Shown here: piece after piece, positions 1-10,796 of the stretch
Position numbering within the stretch: the stretch's first letter is position 1
Layout: each line of letters begins with the position of its first letter
Source of the DNA: Notospermus geniculatus
Lineage: Eukaryota; Nemertea; Pilidiophora; Heteronemertea; Lineidae
DNA: 64,000 bases
Direction of reading: 5' to 3'
Assembly: GCA_002633025.1 (NCBI GenBank)
Contig: NMRB01000461.1
Span: 106,935-170,934, forward strand
Program-made: the position numbers and the translations under genes
The notes under the pieces: generated by a model
The model's input: only the letters and a program-made list of their open reading frames with translations
The model's database searches: none
Told to the model about the DNA's origin: nothing

Positions 1-668
1 ACCTATTTTGTCCCAGTCCACACCGCCGCGACGAATGGTGGTCTCGGGCAAACCTATCCCGCTAGACGGCGCCACTAGAAATTGTAAACATCAGCGATCA
101 CTGCGCTGCCACTGTCGCTGTCAATCATCCTGGTCACCGTGGCTTGGGCGGAAGTAGCCATGTATAGTAAGTACAATCTATCGGCACTGGGTGATTTTAC
201 TGCTGTCATTTCAACGTTTAATCTAAAGACGCAAGTTTATAAGTCATATCCAACACTCTAAACCGTTACCAAGATTTTTATTACAGCTGATTTCCGAGAA
301 ACGATTCCAGCCAATGGGAACACAGTAGGCGGAGTTTGTAAAGAAAACACGTGGATTTGCGGCGGGCTTTATGCAAATAAGGGAAAGCGCCACCTGTCGC
401 TAACATTAAGTACTGTGTACCCGTGGGGACCATTCGTCGCGAGTGCTTGGGACCCATGAAACATTGGTTACTTCAGGGCCATCTGTCAACATAATTTGGG
501 ACTTAGCTCAAGATTTTAGGATTGGAAATGAGAGAGCACGTCTCAAGCTTCCGTTTGGTGGCGAGTTCAACGAAATTCGATGGATATTACGCACTTTACA
601 GAGCTGAGAAAAGGAGGATTTTTCGTGAAATTTTAGTTGTGCATTTTTCGCTCGCTTATGAATTTTTG
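1..668. repeat. Dispersed repeat R1, copy 1
   Basis: About 665 bp nearly identical to 37738-38405, in the same orientation and 37.7 kb apart. The copy here is cut by the window edge. It lies in the intron downstream of the last visible DEG/ENaC exon and ends where an ATCAAAAATTCATAAGCG word (minus strand) meets TTAA at about 665. A diverged inverted piece of the same end is seen at 36580-36650. No coding capacity was recognised. Confidence 0.8.
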
Positions 669-683
669 ATTTAAGTAACCTAC

Positions 684-840
684 CGTCATCCTTCCATCGC
701 GATGACTTTCTGCATCCGTGCTTTGCTACGTATTTTCTTGCCTCACAGTCTTCACGACAAACCATGTCTGTGTATTTGTCCAAGTACTTCAACTCCATAC
801 CCTCAGTGCATTTGGTCGCTTTAGTGTTGATCCGTATCAT
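684..840 (-). CDS. DEG/ENaC exon 6 (second cysteine block)
   Basis: 157 bp, acceptor TTTTTTTCTGACTAG, donor GACG|GTAGGT. Encodes KCTEG, DKYTDMVCREDCEARKYV and KHGCR, the cysteine pattern preceding the palm and TM2. The continuation is outside the window. Confidence 0.85.
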
Positions 841-3800
841 CTAGTCAGAAAAAAAGGTCAGTTTGATTATTTCATCAGAAATCATAATGCATGAGAGCTG
901 CCATGTTGCGAATCGAACAGACTGCAGCTGTTCGCATCAAAGCAGTTGCAGTTCTTTATACACAGTCAGGCAACGTAGGCCTACTCATTGTGCATACCGG
1001 TACATCGACACGTCTAACGTAAACTGGATGGACGAAATGGCGATTCATCACACTCATGTTCCAACTTTCATTCACATACCGTACCGTTTGACGTTTCAGG
1101 GAAACGAAAGTGTACGTCCCTGGTCCGATTCCTTCTCCTTTGGGCACAATCATTGGAACATCGTCAGGGTCCAAAAAGACCAATTTGAATCCTTTTGATG
1201 GGTGGGATCCGGGTGAATATTCGTAGCCTTCGACGTTCAGCAGCAAGTGTAGACCTTCCGCTGAGCCTAGAATAACACAGTCAAAAGCATTATCAGGGAA
1301 TGCAGGGGTAGGCCGATTTTACATGCGTACCTTAAGTTATCACCACTGTGCATGTGGCGGGAGTGTCCGAATTTGGACGCCATCTGCAAGTTGGCAACGT
1401 CACTCGCGTTTATTTTGGGCGCTTCATCAATGATATATTCAAGCGAGGTGGATTTTAGCTGTAGTTTCTCTTGCCTCGCGCCGCATGTTGCTCGATGCTG
1501 ATTGGAACTATGGAGACAAAAATAGAATAATCCCCACAATACCTGCCGCAGTTTGCTGTGGTAGTTCGCGTTCATTTCCACTCGAGTTTGTTAATAGTCC
1601 TTCGAATTTGTAACACAGACCATGATCTGTGATTATCGGTGTGAAGTCCTTGAACGTGCACTCGCGTATTCCAAAACGACATCTGGAAAAATTAGTTCAC
1701 CACATTTTATTGATATTCAATAAAGAACTTCTCATGGAATGAAAATAATCGAGATAAATCAGTGGTGAATTTTAAGGTGCCCAAACATGCCACGCACATA
1801 TTTTTATCCGCATTACAAAATTTTGAACATTATTACATTTTTTCTATGATTTTCACCCGGGTGGAAAACATTTATATCCGGGTGGAAAACATTTACACCC
1901 GGGTGAAAACATGTTTTCCACCCGGGTGGAAATGTTTTCCACCCGGGTGAAAATTGGAGGAAAAAATACAATAATGTTCAGAATTTTGTAATGTGGATAA
2001 AAATATATAAATGGCATGTAGAATTTATCATGTATATGGCACCGTAGAATTTATCATGTATATGAAATAATGAAAATGATGTAAATGAAATAATTGTGAT
2101 GAATTCCTAATCATGATAAATCGGCAACCCCATTTTCTTCACCAGTATTTTTTTTTTTCATTTGACAAGTTTAATTTTTATTGTCTTTATTTCCCTTACC
2201 CAGCAATCATTTCTTCAGCTCTATGTCCCAGCTGCCTCAGCAGCTCATCCCATGTTTGTCCTAAGAACTTGTCATAGCTTTCTTTGGATACCGTTTTCAG
2301 TCCAATCTCGGTATCTGAAGGTTCATCCTTCAGGAACTCGTCAAGTGTTGGTTTTGAATCGGCGATGTTGAAGAATTTCGTGATATATGTAATATATGTA
2401 CTTGCATTATTGTCAACTGCGGCAGTGAATCTAAAAAACAGAGTTATTGAGCATTATCACCACATAACTGCCTAGTGGTAGATAAAAACGAAAAGTCTGA
2501 AGACATTCCATTCGCTCTACTGTGAACTGTATATTTTGTGAGCCTGACTTAGTAGGAGACTCTGAATTTTGCGCGGAATTTCTTAATGCACATTACAAAA
2601 CATAAAGTAATTGATATTCAGCTCTGAGGATTACATGTACATACTTGAACTGGTTCTGGTTACAAATTGCAACAGACGGAAACGTCAAATTTTTACTGAG
2701 TATGACCTCAACGTTGACAGTGATGGGCTCCGTCAGGAAGTATCCGACTCGCTCCTGTACCTGGTAGACAAGACACCCGCTGGCAGCGAGGATGACGATG
2801 GCCCATAATGTTCTGTGATAAGATACATATAGAAAATAACTAGCAGCAAATGACCCATAATTCAGTAGTTCAAGTTTGAGAACATTTTATGTAAAACACT
2901 TCTACATGATCTGTTTACGAGCCCCCAAATTATGCTGACAATCCAGAGAACTACCAAACTAAACGTGCGAGTTGGAAAACTTCAGAAGAAACGGAAAACG
3001 TAACGTATCTCTGTCGGCCTATGAGGCGCCATCAGTACAGGTCACAATTGACATCCCTACAGCTTCGCGTAAGTTACTCGCAAGTTACACGTAACTTACG
3101 AGTAACTCACGGCTTCGTTTTCGCGTAACTCACTGCATAACTCGCCAAAATCGCGTAACTCGCCTCGTAAATCACTGCGTAGCTAGCGAAATTCGCTTAA
3201 CTCACCGCGTAACTCACCTCGTAAGTTATGCGTAACATAGCTCGTGAGTTGTTGCGTAAGTTACGCGTAACTTACGCGAATTTAGGGATGTCAATTGTGA
3301 CGTGTACTATGTCATGGATTTGACGAATTCCATTGTTTGCAAACCAAGAGTTTTGCTGTAATCATGGTATCGCAAACCATGCTTTTGCGGATTGGCCATG
3401 GTTTGCAAAATTAACCATGATTTTTGCAATGTTCATTATTTACAATCCATGACGAGTTTAATTCATGGTTTGAAAACCAAGAATTTTGCCGATTTTCATG
3501 ATTTGCAAAGCATGAGTTTGCACGAACTTCATGGTTTGAAATAATTTTGTTATGGTTTGACAGTAACGTATGTTTTCAGAACCATGAATTTAAAGTTTCA
3601 CGGGAATGAAATCATATGTTTTAGTCTAATTGCTGGTTTGAAAAATAATTTCATGGTTTTGTTTATATTTTATTTTTTTAAATACGTACATTTATGGTTT
3701 GAAACAATGATATTATTTCAAATAATTTTGGGAAACAATTAAATTCCCACATGGTGCCTCATATTGGCCTTATTAGATTTACTATAGCCTAAGTTGTTTC

Positions 3801-6659
3801 GCATGATTCTGAATGGGAAAACAAATAACGGGACTCAAAACGAGCTAATAAAAAATCAAACAAAAAACGCATTTTTAAGAGTGGGCCGATCTGAGAGCCG
3901 GAGGTTGCTATATGCAACGCTTGACAGTTTGGAGGCAAAGGATTGAAGAGCGTATCATGATTTAAGGTTGTAAAAAACATGAAAAATTGAACGAGAGCAC
4001 TAGTTTGTCCCGGGGTTTTGTCGTGATAATATCTTACACATCATGTCATGTAGTTAACTCTTCTTTATCACAAATTACTCATTCTTAGACAATTTAGCAT
4101 TTATCATGCATTATAAGTTGCATCCTTATATCCAACAAATGAAATGGTCCATGGACCATGTGCTCACCTGGGTGAAAGTAAAACAAATGACAAATTTTAA
4201 ATCGAAATGTTCCAGGGGCCTTGAGTTCCAGGGTCATACGAATAGATGATTACACCAAGTCAGAATAGGGCCAAATAGCCACAAAACGTGCCAACAAAAT
4301 GGCAAACTTGACCTCTGTGACCCGGAAAAGTAGGTCAAATCAAAACCCCTTTACATATGTCATGTATCCTCATTAGATGCGCCTGTGATAAAAATTTGGA
4401 GACAATCCAGTGAACAGTTCAGGAGTTACTGGACTTTCAGCTTTGGTTTTGGCCACCTGGTGGCCAACCCAAGAATCGAATCGGACAGAAACTTGGCGTC
4501 ATAGGTCATCTGACATAGGGGGTGTATATGTACCAAGTTTCAGGTCAACAGCACGTGTTGTTACGAAATGTGCCACCAAAAGGCAAAATTTTGAACTTTG
4601 ACCTCTGTGACCTTGAAAAGTAGGTCAAATCAAAAACCCGTTATATATGTAATGTACCCTCAGTAGATACACCTATGACAAAAATTTGGAGGTGATCCAA
4701 TCATTAGTTCAAGAGTTATTGCACTTTTCGTGTTTTTGGTTTCTGCCACCTGGTGGCCAAGCTATGAGTCGAATCGGACAGAAACTTGGTGTCGTAGGTC
4801 ATCTGACATAGGGGTATATATGTACCAAGTTTCAGGTCAATAGCACCTACGGTTACGAAATGTGCCACCAAAGGGCATCCTGGAACTCCACGTGTATTGG
4901 CTACGTCATAAAGACTACGCCACTACCCCTACTGGAAGCTTTCGCATGAATTTCTATATTTGACCCATATCGGGAAATCAATGTACCAATCAGAGCCCTC
5001 CTGAGATTTGCCCGTTAACCTCGCCTTCAGGTTTTGGCATGATACCAACTAAACTCTTCAGTAGGACAATCTACTTGCGTATCAACTGGGAACGAGGTAA
5101 CAGAAAAAAACATGGCGAATGCTACAGAATGACAGCGAGCGAATCGCGATTCCAAGGCCTAATTTTCTGGATTCAGAGCTTTAATCCGCTGCAACGACAG
5201 CAAGGAATACTTTTATTGATGGAAACAATGTACTCGTGTGTACAAAAATGGGAAGCAGCAAGTGAATTGTACCAGTCGGCGCTAATTGTCAGCCCACGTG
5301 TACTTGCCACATCCGCGAATTTTATTAGCTCTTCCATCGATCAGTCGTGCGGGGGATTTCCTGGTATAGGGGATTTCTTTCAATTAATAGTTAGAAATAA
5401 GGATAAATAGCAGTTCCTAAATGATAAGAAAGTCAATAAACACTATACAATGACATATCTATTTGAAATAAACAGACTAAATGTGATAATACCAAATCCA
5501 TAATTGAACGGAGGGGTGGTAACAGAACAGCCTGTGAAATACAGATGACGAATGCGAAAGATGCCAAGGGTTTGTGCGAGCGTAGTCGGAGGGCGGAGCG
5601 ATGTCACAACCCTTGGTAGCCAAGATGCTAAAGGGCAAAATTTTTAAAATTTGACCTCTGTGACCTTGAAAAGTAGGTCAAATCGAAAACCCGTTATATA
5701 TGTAATGTACCCTCATTAGATACACCTATGATAAAAATTTGGAGGTGATCAAGTCATTAGTTCATGAGTTATAGCACTTTCGTGTTTTTGGTTTCCACCA
5801 CCTGGTGGCCAAGCTAAGAGTCGAATCGGACCGAAACTTGGTGTCGTAGGTCATCTGACCTAGGGGTATATATATGTACCAAGTTTCGGATCAATAGCTC
5901 CAGCAGTTACAAAACGTGCCGTGCTAACCGACAACGACGACGGACACCGCACCATCGTAATAGCTCACCCCGATGAGCTAAAAACCGATTCAATTCATCA
6001 TTACCATGGATTTAAAGCGAATGGCTTGCGGGGTTTGTTGTGGCGCCATGACAGTTGGTCATCGATATCAAGCATCATTTTGAGAAAAAGGCAAAAGAAG
6101 GATTTTAGTTTAATGGGAAATGCATTAGACAGCCAAACTTCGGAGGCGTATTCTGCTAAATCTGCCGCTTCAAAATCAATGGGAATAGTACAAAATGTAC
6201 ATCTTGACCTACTGAATTTGAAAACGTCGTTAACCCATTTCAACAAATTTTTAATTGAACCACGTCCCCAGTGTTTACATTCGCATATTTGCACAGGTGT
6301 TGCATATGGCCGGCGCACAGCTTTGCCTGGAGGCTAGATTCACTCTCTATGGAAGGTACCACCAAAAATGTAAACAAACCCCGCGAGCCATTCGCTTTAA
6401 AAGGTCGATGTTCTTATTGACCAGGACTCTACACGTAATCGATTCGATCAAATGCACTGCCGTCCACAACTTACCTCCTCAGAGGGCCCGAGTTCCGCAT
6501 CGTCACGAACCGCACGCCATGGAAAGTGGTGTCCTGGCTGAAAGTGAGCCAGACATTTCTGACATCTTCCGAGGGAGAGTCCGCCTTCACATCTTCAGTA
6601 TTCATAGCTACACTAGTAATAAAAAGAACGCCCGAAAACCAACTTTTTTGGCTGTCCAT
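684..6659 (-). CDS. DEG/ENaC (ASIC-like) sodium channel gene, six exons, 3' part off window
   Basis: Amiloride-sensitive-type, non-voltage-gated sodium channel subunit of the plasma membrane. I joined six exons on the minus strand by splice sites and phase: 6605 or 6659-6475, 2812-2645, 2430-2200, 1682-1543, 1266-1085 and 840-684. All junctions are GT/AG and all phases agree. In order the protein shows the cytoplasmic N-terminus with the family HG motif (TTFHGVRF), TM1 (LWAIVILAASGCLVYQV), the post-TM1 motif FPSVAICNQNQF, a cysteine-rich extracellular stretch (CRFGIRECTFKDF, then GLCYKF), the GSAEGLHLLLNVEGYEY strand, GPGTYTFVSLKR, and the next cysteine block (MVCREDCEARKYV, KHGC). The pore/TM2 region (GxS filter) lies beyond base 1. 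About 350 aa are visible. Introns, including a 3.6-kb first intron, are packed with repeats. No frameshift or stop was found in any exon. The ASIC/FaNaC/BLINaC subfamily cannot be decided from this. Confidence 0.9.
1085..1266 (-). CDS. DEG/ENaC exon 5 (beta-strand core)
   Basis: 182 bp, acceptor TTATTCTAG, donor AAACG|GTACGG. Encodes SAEGLHLLLNVEGYEYS through VFLDPDDVPMIVPKGEG and GPGTYTFVSLKRQT, a diagnostic part of the family. A stronger-looking donor 5 bases downstream would put a stop codon after the next junction, so the donor given is the one consistent with phase. Confidence 0.88.
1543..1682 (-). CDS. DEG/ENaC exon 4 (first cysteine block)
   Basis: 140 bp, acceptor TTTTTCCAG, donor GCGGCAG|GTATTG. 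Encodes CRFGIRECTFKDF, ITDHGLCYKFEG and a short linker. It joins exon 5 as G+GC to give the expected Gly of the GSAxGLxLxLN strand. Confidence 0.9.
1788..2019. repeat. Foldback with CACCCGGGTG core array
   Basis: Inverted arms (outer ends ATGCCACGCACATA and TATATAAATGGCATG; ATTACAAAATTTTGAACATT on the left mirrored on the right) flank six copies of a palindromic CACCCGGGTGGAAAACATTT-like unit at about 1855-1952. It sits in the intron between DEG/ENaC exons 3 and 4. SmaI-type CCCGGG palindromes make it strongly self-complementary. Confidence 0.75.
2200..2430 (-). CDS. DEG/ENaC exon 3 (extracellular finger region)
   Basis: 231 bp, acceptor TTTTAG, donor GG|GTAAGG. Encodes a hydrophilic extracellular stretch ending WDELLRQLGHRAEEMIAG, which matches the family pattern just before the first conserved cysteine pair. 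The phase-2 junction with exon 2 (AA+A, Lys) is exact. Confidence 0.88.
2645..2812 (-). CDS. DEG/ENaC exon 2 (TM1 and FPxVAICN motif)
   Basis: 168 bp, acceptor ATCACAG|AACATT, donor TTCAA|GTATGT. Encodes TM1 starting LWAIVILAASGCLVY and the hallmark FPSVAICNQNQF immediately outside the membrane. The longest open frame here is on the opposite strand, so a longest-ORF scan misses this exon. Confidence 0.92.
3034..3308. mobile_element. TIR element packed with CGTAACTTACG repeats
   Basis: 26-bp terminal inverted repeats (AGTACAGGTCACAATTGACA at the left, matching the reverse of the right end at 3283-3308). The interior consists of about twenty variants of the half-palindrome CGTAACT(T/C)ACG. Non-coding, in intron 1 of the channel gene. 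The target duplication is not evident. Confidence 0.75.
3310..3735. repeat. Degenerate array of CATGGTTTGCAAAxx units
   Basis: About a dozen diverged 30-45 bp units containing CATGGTTTG(C/A)AA or its reverse CAAACCATG alternate in both orientations. It abuts the TIR element on its left. From 3736 to 4143 I see only AT-rich DNA without recognisable features. Confidence 0.6.
4144..4878. repeat. Dispersed repeat X, left part of interrupted copy
   Basis: The family starts GCTCACC and contains repeated TGTGACC...GAAAAGTAGGTCAAATC and CACCTGGTGGCCAA blocks. The same blocks occur at 5629-5990 and 11246-12352. The copy is cut at CCACCAAAGGGCA by the segment 4879-5628 and resumes at the same word, so the two parts read as one element. 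Confidence 0.7.
4879..5628. mobile_element. 750-bp insertion within repeat X
   Basis: The segment is bracketed by AAAGGG(CA) on both sides and by short inverted ends (CATCCTGG and CCAAGATG). Its right end, a block around GGCGGAGCGATGTCACAACC, recurs at 34040-34080 and inverted at 28496-28560. It holds a 123-codon open frame (5039-5410) with no recognisable motif and no exon signals, which I do not call as a gene. Confidence 0.55.
5629..5990. repeat. Dispersed repeat X, right part
   Basis: Resumes at AAAGGGCAAAATTTTT and ends with the family terminus ACGACGACGGACACC...GAGCTAAAAA, the same end as the copy at 11246-12352. Confidence 0.65.
6016..6396. mobile_element. TTAA-flanked MITE (AGCGAATGGC family)
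   Basis: A 381-bp element with about 24-bp TIRs (AGCGAATGGCTTGCGGGGTT and its inverse at 6372-6396). TTAA lies on both sides (6012-6015 and 6397-6400), the signature of piggyBac-type insertion. The open frames inside are shadows without motifs. It lies in intron 1 of the channel gene, just downstream of exon 1. Confidence 0.75.
6475..6605 (-). CDS. DEG/ENaC exon 1 (N-terminus, HG motif)
   Basis: Encodes the intracellular N-terminus ending in the DEG/ENaC gating motif, here TTFHGVRFV, then a basic PLRR before TM1. The donor is GAG|GTAAGT (last exon base 6475). Two in-frame Mets are possible, at 6659 and 6605. The later one (MNTEDVKAD) starts a typical acidic N-terminus and is preferred; the upstream one adds 18 residues. 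Two leftover bases (AG) join exon 2's first A to give Arg. Confidence 0.82.
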
Positions 6660-6720
6660 TTACCATTTCAAATTGGCTATGTACTAGCTGAGCTAGATGG
6701 AAGCCACGCTCCATTTCATA

Positions 6721-8335
6721 AAGGGGCTGTTTCACTTCGAATTCAAGATTGCGATTTGTGATCTGGGGGAAAACTGAAAGAGCTATGATCTTGCAATTTG
6801 GAGGGATAATTCTGTGTTTCAGACCAATTTGAATGGTACAACAATCAATAACATTTGAAGTAATTTTTTAAGAAATTTGAAGTAATTTAAGACATTTGAA
6901 GTAATTTTGAAGTAATAACATTTGAAGTATTTTTTCCTCCCCTCCCCCCCCCCCTTTGCTCTATTCCTCCTCGCCCTATTCTTCTCATTGCTCAGTGATT
7001 TGCATTATCCATTCTGGTTTTTTCCTACAAATCTGGAAGTTGACTTCCTTTTATATCTTTTTTACTTTGTGTTGACCTTCGTGCATCTTTTCGCTTTGTG
7101 CTTGTTATGTATTACACATGTCATATTTATTAAACCCTTTTCTTTCAGCTAAATCAGTTTCTCCTTAATTACATCCACTCCCTTTATTACGTCCAGCAAC
7201 CATCCGTGGGGCTTGGACACTTTTCTTTCCTTAATTACATCCACTCTCTTAATTAGGTCCAGCAACCATTTGTGGTGCTTGGACACTATTCTTTCCTTAA
7301 TTGCTCACTCATCCTGTCTACACAGGTGTTAGTTCTACATTTGGGTTTCAGCTCAGTCTTTTCTAGAGTTTCAGATTGTAAAGTTCCACTTGAAAAAGAC
7401 ACCGGTTGGGGTCGAAAATTCGTGAATTCTGGAGATTGACTTCTTGCTTAATATCATTTTGTGTGTCAATTTTGTGCTATTCTGTATTCTTGGTTTTAAA
7501 ACAAAAGGATTTAAAACTCTTCGTATACAAAGAAATAATTAATTGTTTTACATGATATTTGGCATATGGATTTGGGTGGCACTCATTTCCATGGTAAGAT
7601 AAAAGAAACAAGAGAAAAATGTCACGAAAGGTAGGCCTACAATGTTCCAGCATTCATGCCAAAGAATTGCTGCCGTTGTTGTCACAGCTATTGTATGAAC
7701 TGTCTTACATCAGGCCAGCACCTAGCCAGCACCACAACTCCATAGGCATTGAGAATTAGAGTTACATAACTTGCCTTTCCTTGCAGAGCAGTAAGGGGAA
7801 GTTGATGACCATTCAAAAGAATGTTTTGTTAGAAAGATTACCTCATTGAATCAGTTTGTAGTGCTTCCTATGCAAAAAACACCACCCCGTTCAGATGAAT
7901 GGTTGAACCTAAGTTCCCACAAAAGTCATCCAGTCCGGTTATGTCACTGTTATGACTTTATTGACAATGGTAGTCAACAATAGGCCTAAGGGTCTTCAGA
8001 GTGTTCATGTTCTTCCAAATGAGTGATATCAAACTTTTGTGACTTTTTTGGTACTTTCATTGAATACAACTGGATTATTTTGCAGGAAGGTGACACATGG
8101 CTCATTCGCGAACCTATAATCCAAGTTTTTTTAGAAATATTTTGGTTCTAATATGAAACTTCAAGGCTTCAAATACCCATTGTCTTAAAAAATTACTTCA
8201 AATGTTATTGATTGTTGTACCATTTAAATTGGCCTGAAACACAGAATTATCCCCCCAAATTGCAAGATCATAGCTCTTTCAGTTTTCCCACAGATCACAA
8301 ATCGCAATCTTGAATTCAAAGTGAAACAGCCCCTT
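6721..8335. mobile_element. 1.6-kb element with ~150-bp inverted arms (AAGGGGCTGTTTCAC ends)
   Basis: Left arm 6721-6870 and right arm 8186-8335 are inverted copies (AAGGGGCTGTTTCAC...AACATTTGAAGTAAT). The interior is pyrimidine-rich and non-coding. It carries a relic at 7400-7500 of the CCGGTTGGGGTCGAAAATTC motif also seen at 47.3 and 63.1 kb. The left flank is TA and the right flank TG, so a TA target duplication is possible but degraded. Its outermost 9 bp match those of 9713-10794. Confidence 0.72.
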
Positions 8336-8805
8336 TGAGTATTGTATGTTTGCAGTGATGTTGTTTCCCTGAACGACAAAACATTAGTAATTGCGTCAAA
8401 CGACCAAACTCTGGTAAATGTAATTAAAATTCCATCCCGCTAATCTGAGTACTCTATCAAATGTTTGCAAAAATGTCGTTTCCCAACAGGCCAACACACA
8501 AAAACTAAAATCTAACTAGCAACAAGAGGCCTAACTCAAGGAAGCACAATTCACGTTCTACAGAGTAAATAAAAAAGATACTTCAGCAATTTACTCATCA
8601 AACACAAAATTCGAACAGTTTCAGTAAATATCATCATTAAATTGATATTCTAATTGGTTCTAAGTGGTGACCAAGCCTGATGTAAAATTTCATCCTCATC
8701 TCTGCAACTTACCGTGGCTGGAAAGTGCCATATTTAATATTTTTTTTCTAAATTTTTGTTTTTTTTTCTGAATTATAATTTTTTATTCTAAATTCAATTT
8801 TTTCA
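8336..8805. other. Unannotated interval
   Basis: AT-rich DNA. I find no exon signals, long frames or obvious repeats. Confidence 0.5.
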
Positions 8806-9078
8806 ACTTCCGCAGCATGGCGAAAAATATTTTCGCCACGCCCATAATTTTTTCCACCGTGTGGCGAAAATTATTTCCACCAGACCCATAATTATTTCCA
8901 CCACGTGGCGAAAATTATTTTCGCCGGGCCCATACTTATTTCCACCATGCCCATAATTATTTCCACTGCGTGTCGAAAATTATTTATGCCATACCCATAT
9001 TTTTACCACCGCGTGGCGAAAATTATATTCGCCGCGCCCATAATTATTTCCACCGCGTGTAGAAAATCATTTCCGATC
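8806..9078. repeat. Array of CCACCGCGTGGCGAAAATTA units
   Basis: About eight units of 30-55 bp combine CCCATAATTATTTCCACC with the near-palindrome CGCGTGGCGAAAATTATTT. Organisation resembles the CACCCGGGTGGAAA array at 1.9 kb (short GC palindromes separated by AT runs). Translation gives only a repetitive 90-aa frame, judged non-coding. Confidence 0.7.
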
Positions 9079-9242
9079 TTTTTCCTTCAAAGCTTGAATG
9101 TAATCTGTGGTTCGTTGGGGGTTACAGTGGGGCCCAAGGCGGGCATGATAGACCATTGCAGTGGAACTTGCAGTTGAGCCCGTTATGCAGCGTGAACACT
9201 GGGCAACATTTTTGCAACATAGAGTACACCCGTCAGCATTAA

Positions 9243-9710
9243 TTTATCTACACCCCATTTTTTTTTAAATATCTTGTGAACAAATTGACCAAATTTGATC
9301 GGGTTTGTGTTATATGAAATTGCCATGCCTTGGTCACATTATTCTAACGGTTTTGAGTAACTGCTTTTACGCCAACATTATGTAATCAGCTGTCCAAAAA
9401 AGGCTACAATATCAACATTTTTTATTGTGTGCGAAAATCTCCATAACATCAAAAGTGCTGAATACATTTACCAAGAACGTCCACAATAGTGTTTAACAAA
9501 TGGTTATCTTTATCCCCCGATGTTTTTAAAAAATTCAGTTCAGAATAAAAAAGTTGACTTTTACAGCCATTTTTTGACAGCTGATTACATAATGTTGTCG
9601 TAAAGGCAGTCACTCAAAACCGTTAGAAATATTTTGAAATTTCATATAACACAAACCCGATCAAATTTGGTCAATTTGTTCACAAGATATTCCCAAAAAT
9701 GCGGTGTAGA
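9243..9710. mobile_element. Foldback element with TTTATCTACACC ends
   Basis: Arms of about 150 bp (9243-9410 and 9560-9712) are inverted copies: TTTATCTACACCCC...CAAATTTGATCGGGTTTGTG on the left, reversed on the right. The right end runs directly into the TA that begins the next element. Confidence 0.75.
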
Positions 9711-9712
9711 TA

Positions 9713-10794
9713 AAGGGGCTGTATACTTAAGGTTGTATTGTACCAAATAAATTTTTGATTATTTATAATAAAGTGACAAAACCCATTTTCACAGAGTGAT
9801 TAATTAAGAGGTTAAACTAGATTATAAGAATGAAAAATTGGCAAATTTCCCGTTATTTCAACTGAAACAAAAGACCTTTGCAAAATGTCATTAAAGTAGT
9901 AGAAATACACAAGTCCTTAAAATGCCGTTTACAACACATGTTAAATACATTGTATACTTTGTATTTATAAGGTTACGTTTATTCATAACCTTTGTCTTTC
10001 ATGAAAATAATGACAAATAACACCAATATCCTCTGAACTGTGGCAATTTGTTTAAACTCTGGCAGTGGGGACATCATAGAACAGCATTTCATGGCCATGG
10101 CTTGTTAAGCAGACGCAGTCAGGTGTGAGGCATACTATAGTTGAAGACAACCTTACTACAACAAGGGCAAAATGTCAGTCCTGTGCAACAGACACCATAA
10201 AGTGAACACAATGATTAAACCACAGACACAGTATTTAAATACCAGTTGACTGAGCACAACTTTGAATTTGCTATACCTCATGGAAAGTAAACCAAGTTAC
10301 CCTAACCTCATTAGGTACATGTAACTTCGACATGGGTTATTTACCACTGACTTGTGTATGTTTTCAAGCTTGGTATGTTGCCCTTGTTGACTGTCCTTGA
10401 CAAGCCATAGCCACGAAAGGCCGTTCTATGATGTCCCTCCACTGCTAGAGTTTGAACAAACTGCCAAAGTCGACAGGATATTGGTGTTATTTGTCATTAT
10501 TTTCATGAAAGGCGAAGGTTATAAATAAATGTAACCTTATAAATACAAAGTATACAATGTATTTAACATGTGTTGTAAACAGCATTTTAAGGCCTTGTGT
10601 ATTTCAACTACTTTAATGACATTTTGCAAAGGTCTTTTGTTTCAGTTGAAATAACGGGAAATTTGCCAATTTTTCATTCTTATAATCTAGTTTAACCTCT
10701 TAACTAATCACCCTGTGAAAATAGGTTTTACCACTTTATTATAAATAATCAAAAATTTATTTGGTACAATTCAACCTTAAGTATACAGCCCCTT
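9713..10794. mobile_element. 1.08-kb foldback with ~450-bp arms, TA target
   Basis: Ends AAGGGGCTGTATACTTAAGG and the inverse, flanked by TA on both sides (9711-9712 and 10795-10796). The arms pair over most of their length, including GATTATAAGAATGAAAAATTGG and GACATCATAGAAC. Long imperfect hairpin structure; no transposase frame. TA duplication fits a Tc1/mariner-type mover, but the family is not established. Confidence 0.8.
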
Positions 10795-10796
10795 TA

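Noticed and set aside
1330-1515. Open minus-strand frame between DEG/ENaC exons 4 and 5 with plausible splice ends
   Set aside because: Its only open frame cannot join exon 4 or exon 5 in phase, and leaving it out gives the expected GSAEGLHLLLN junction.
3310-3735. CRISPR-like spaced repeats
   Set aside because: Units are diverged, in both orientations and irregularly spaced, in a eukaryotic intron.
5039-5410. 123-aa open frame
   Set aside because: No motif, no splice context, lies within a repeat insertion.
6922-7152. Phenylalanine/leucine-rich 76-aa frame
   Set aside because: Translation of a pyrimidine-rich transposon interior.
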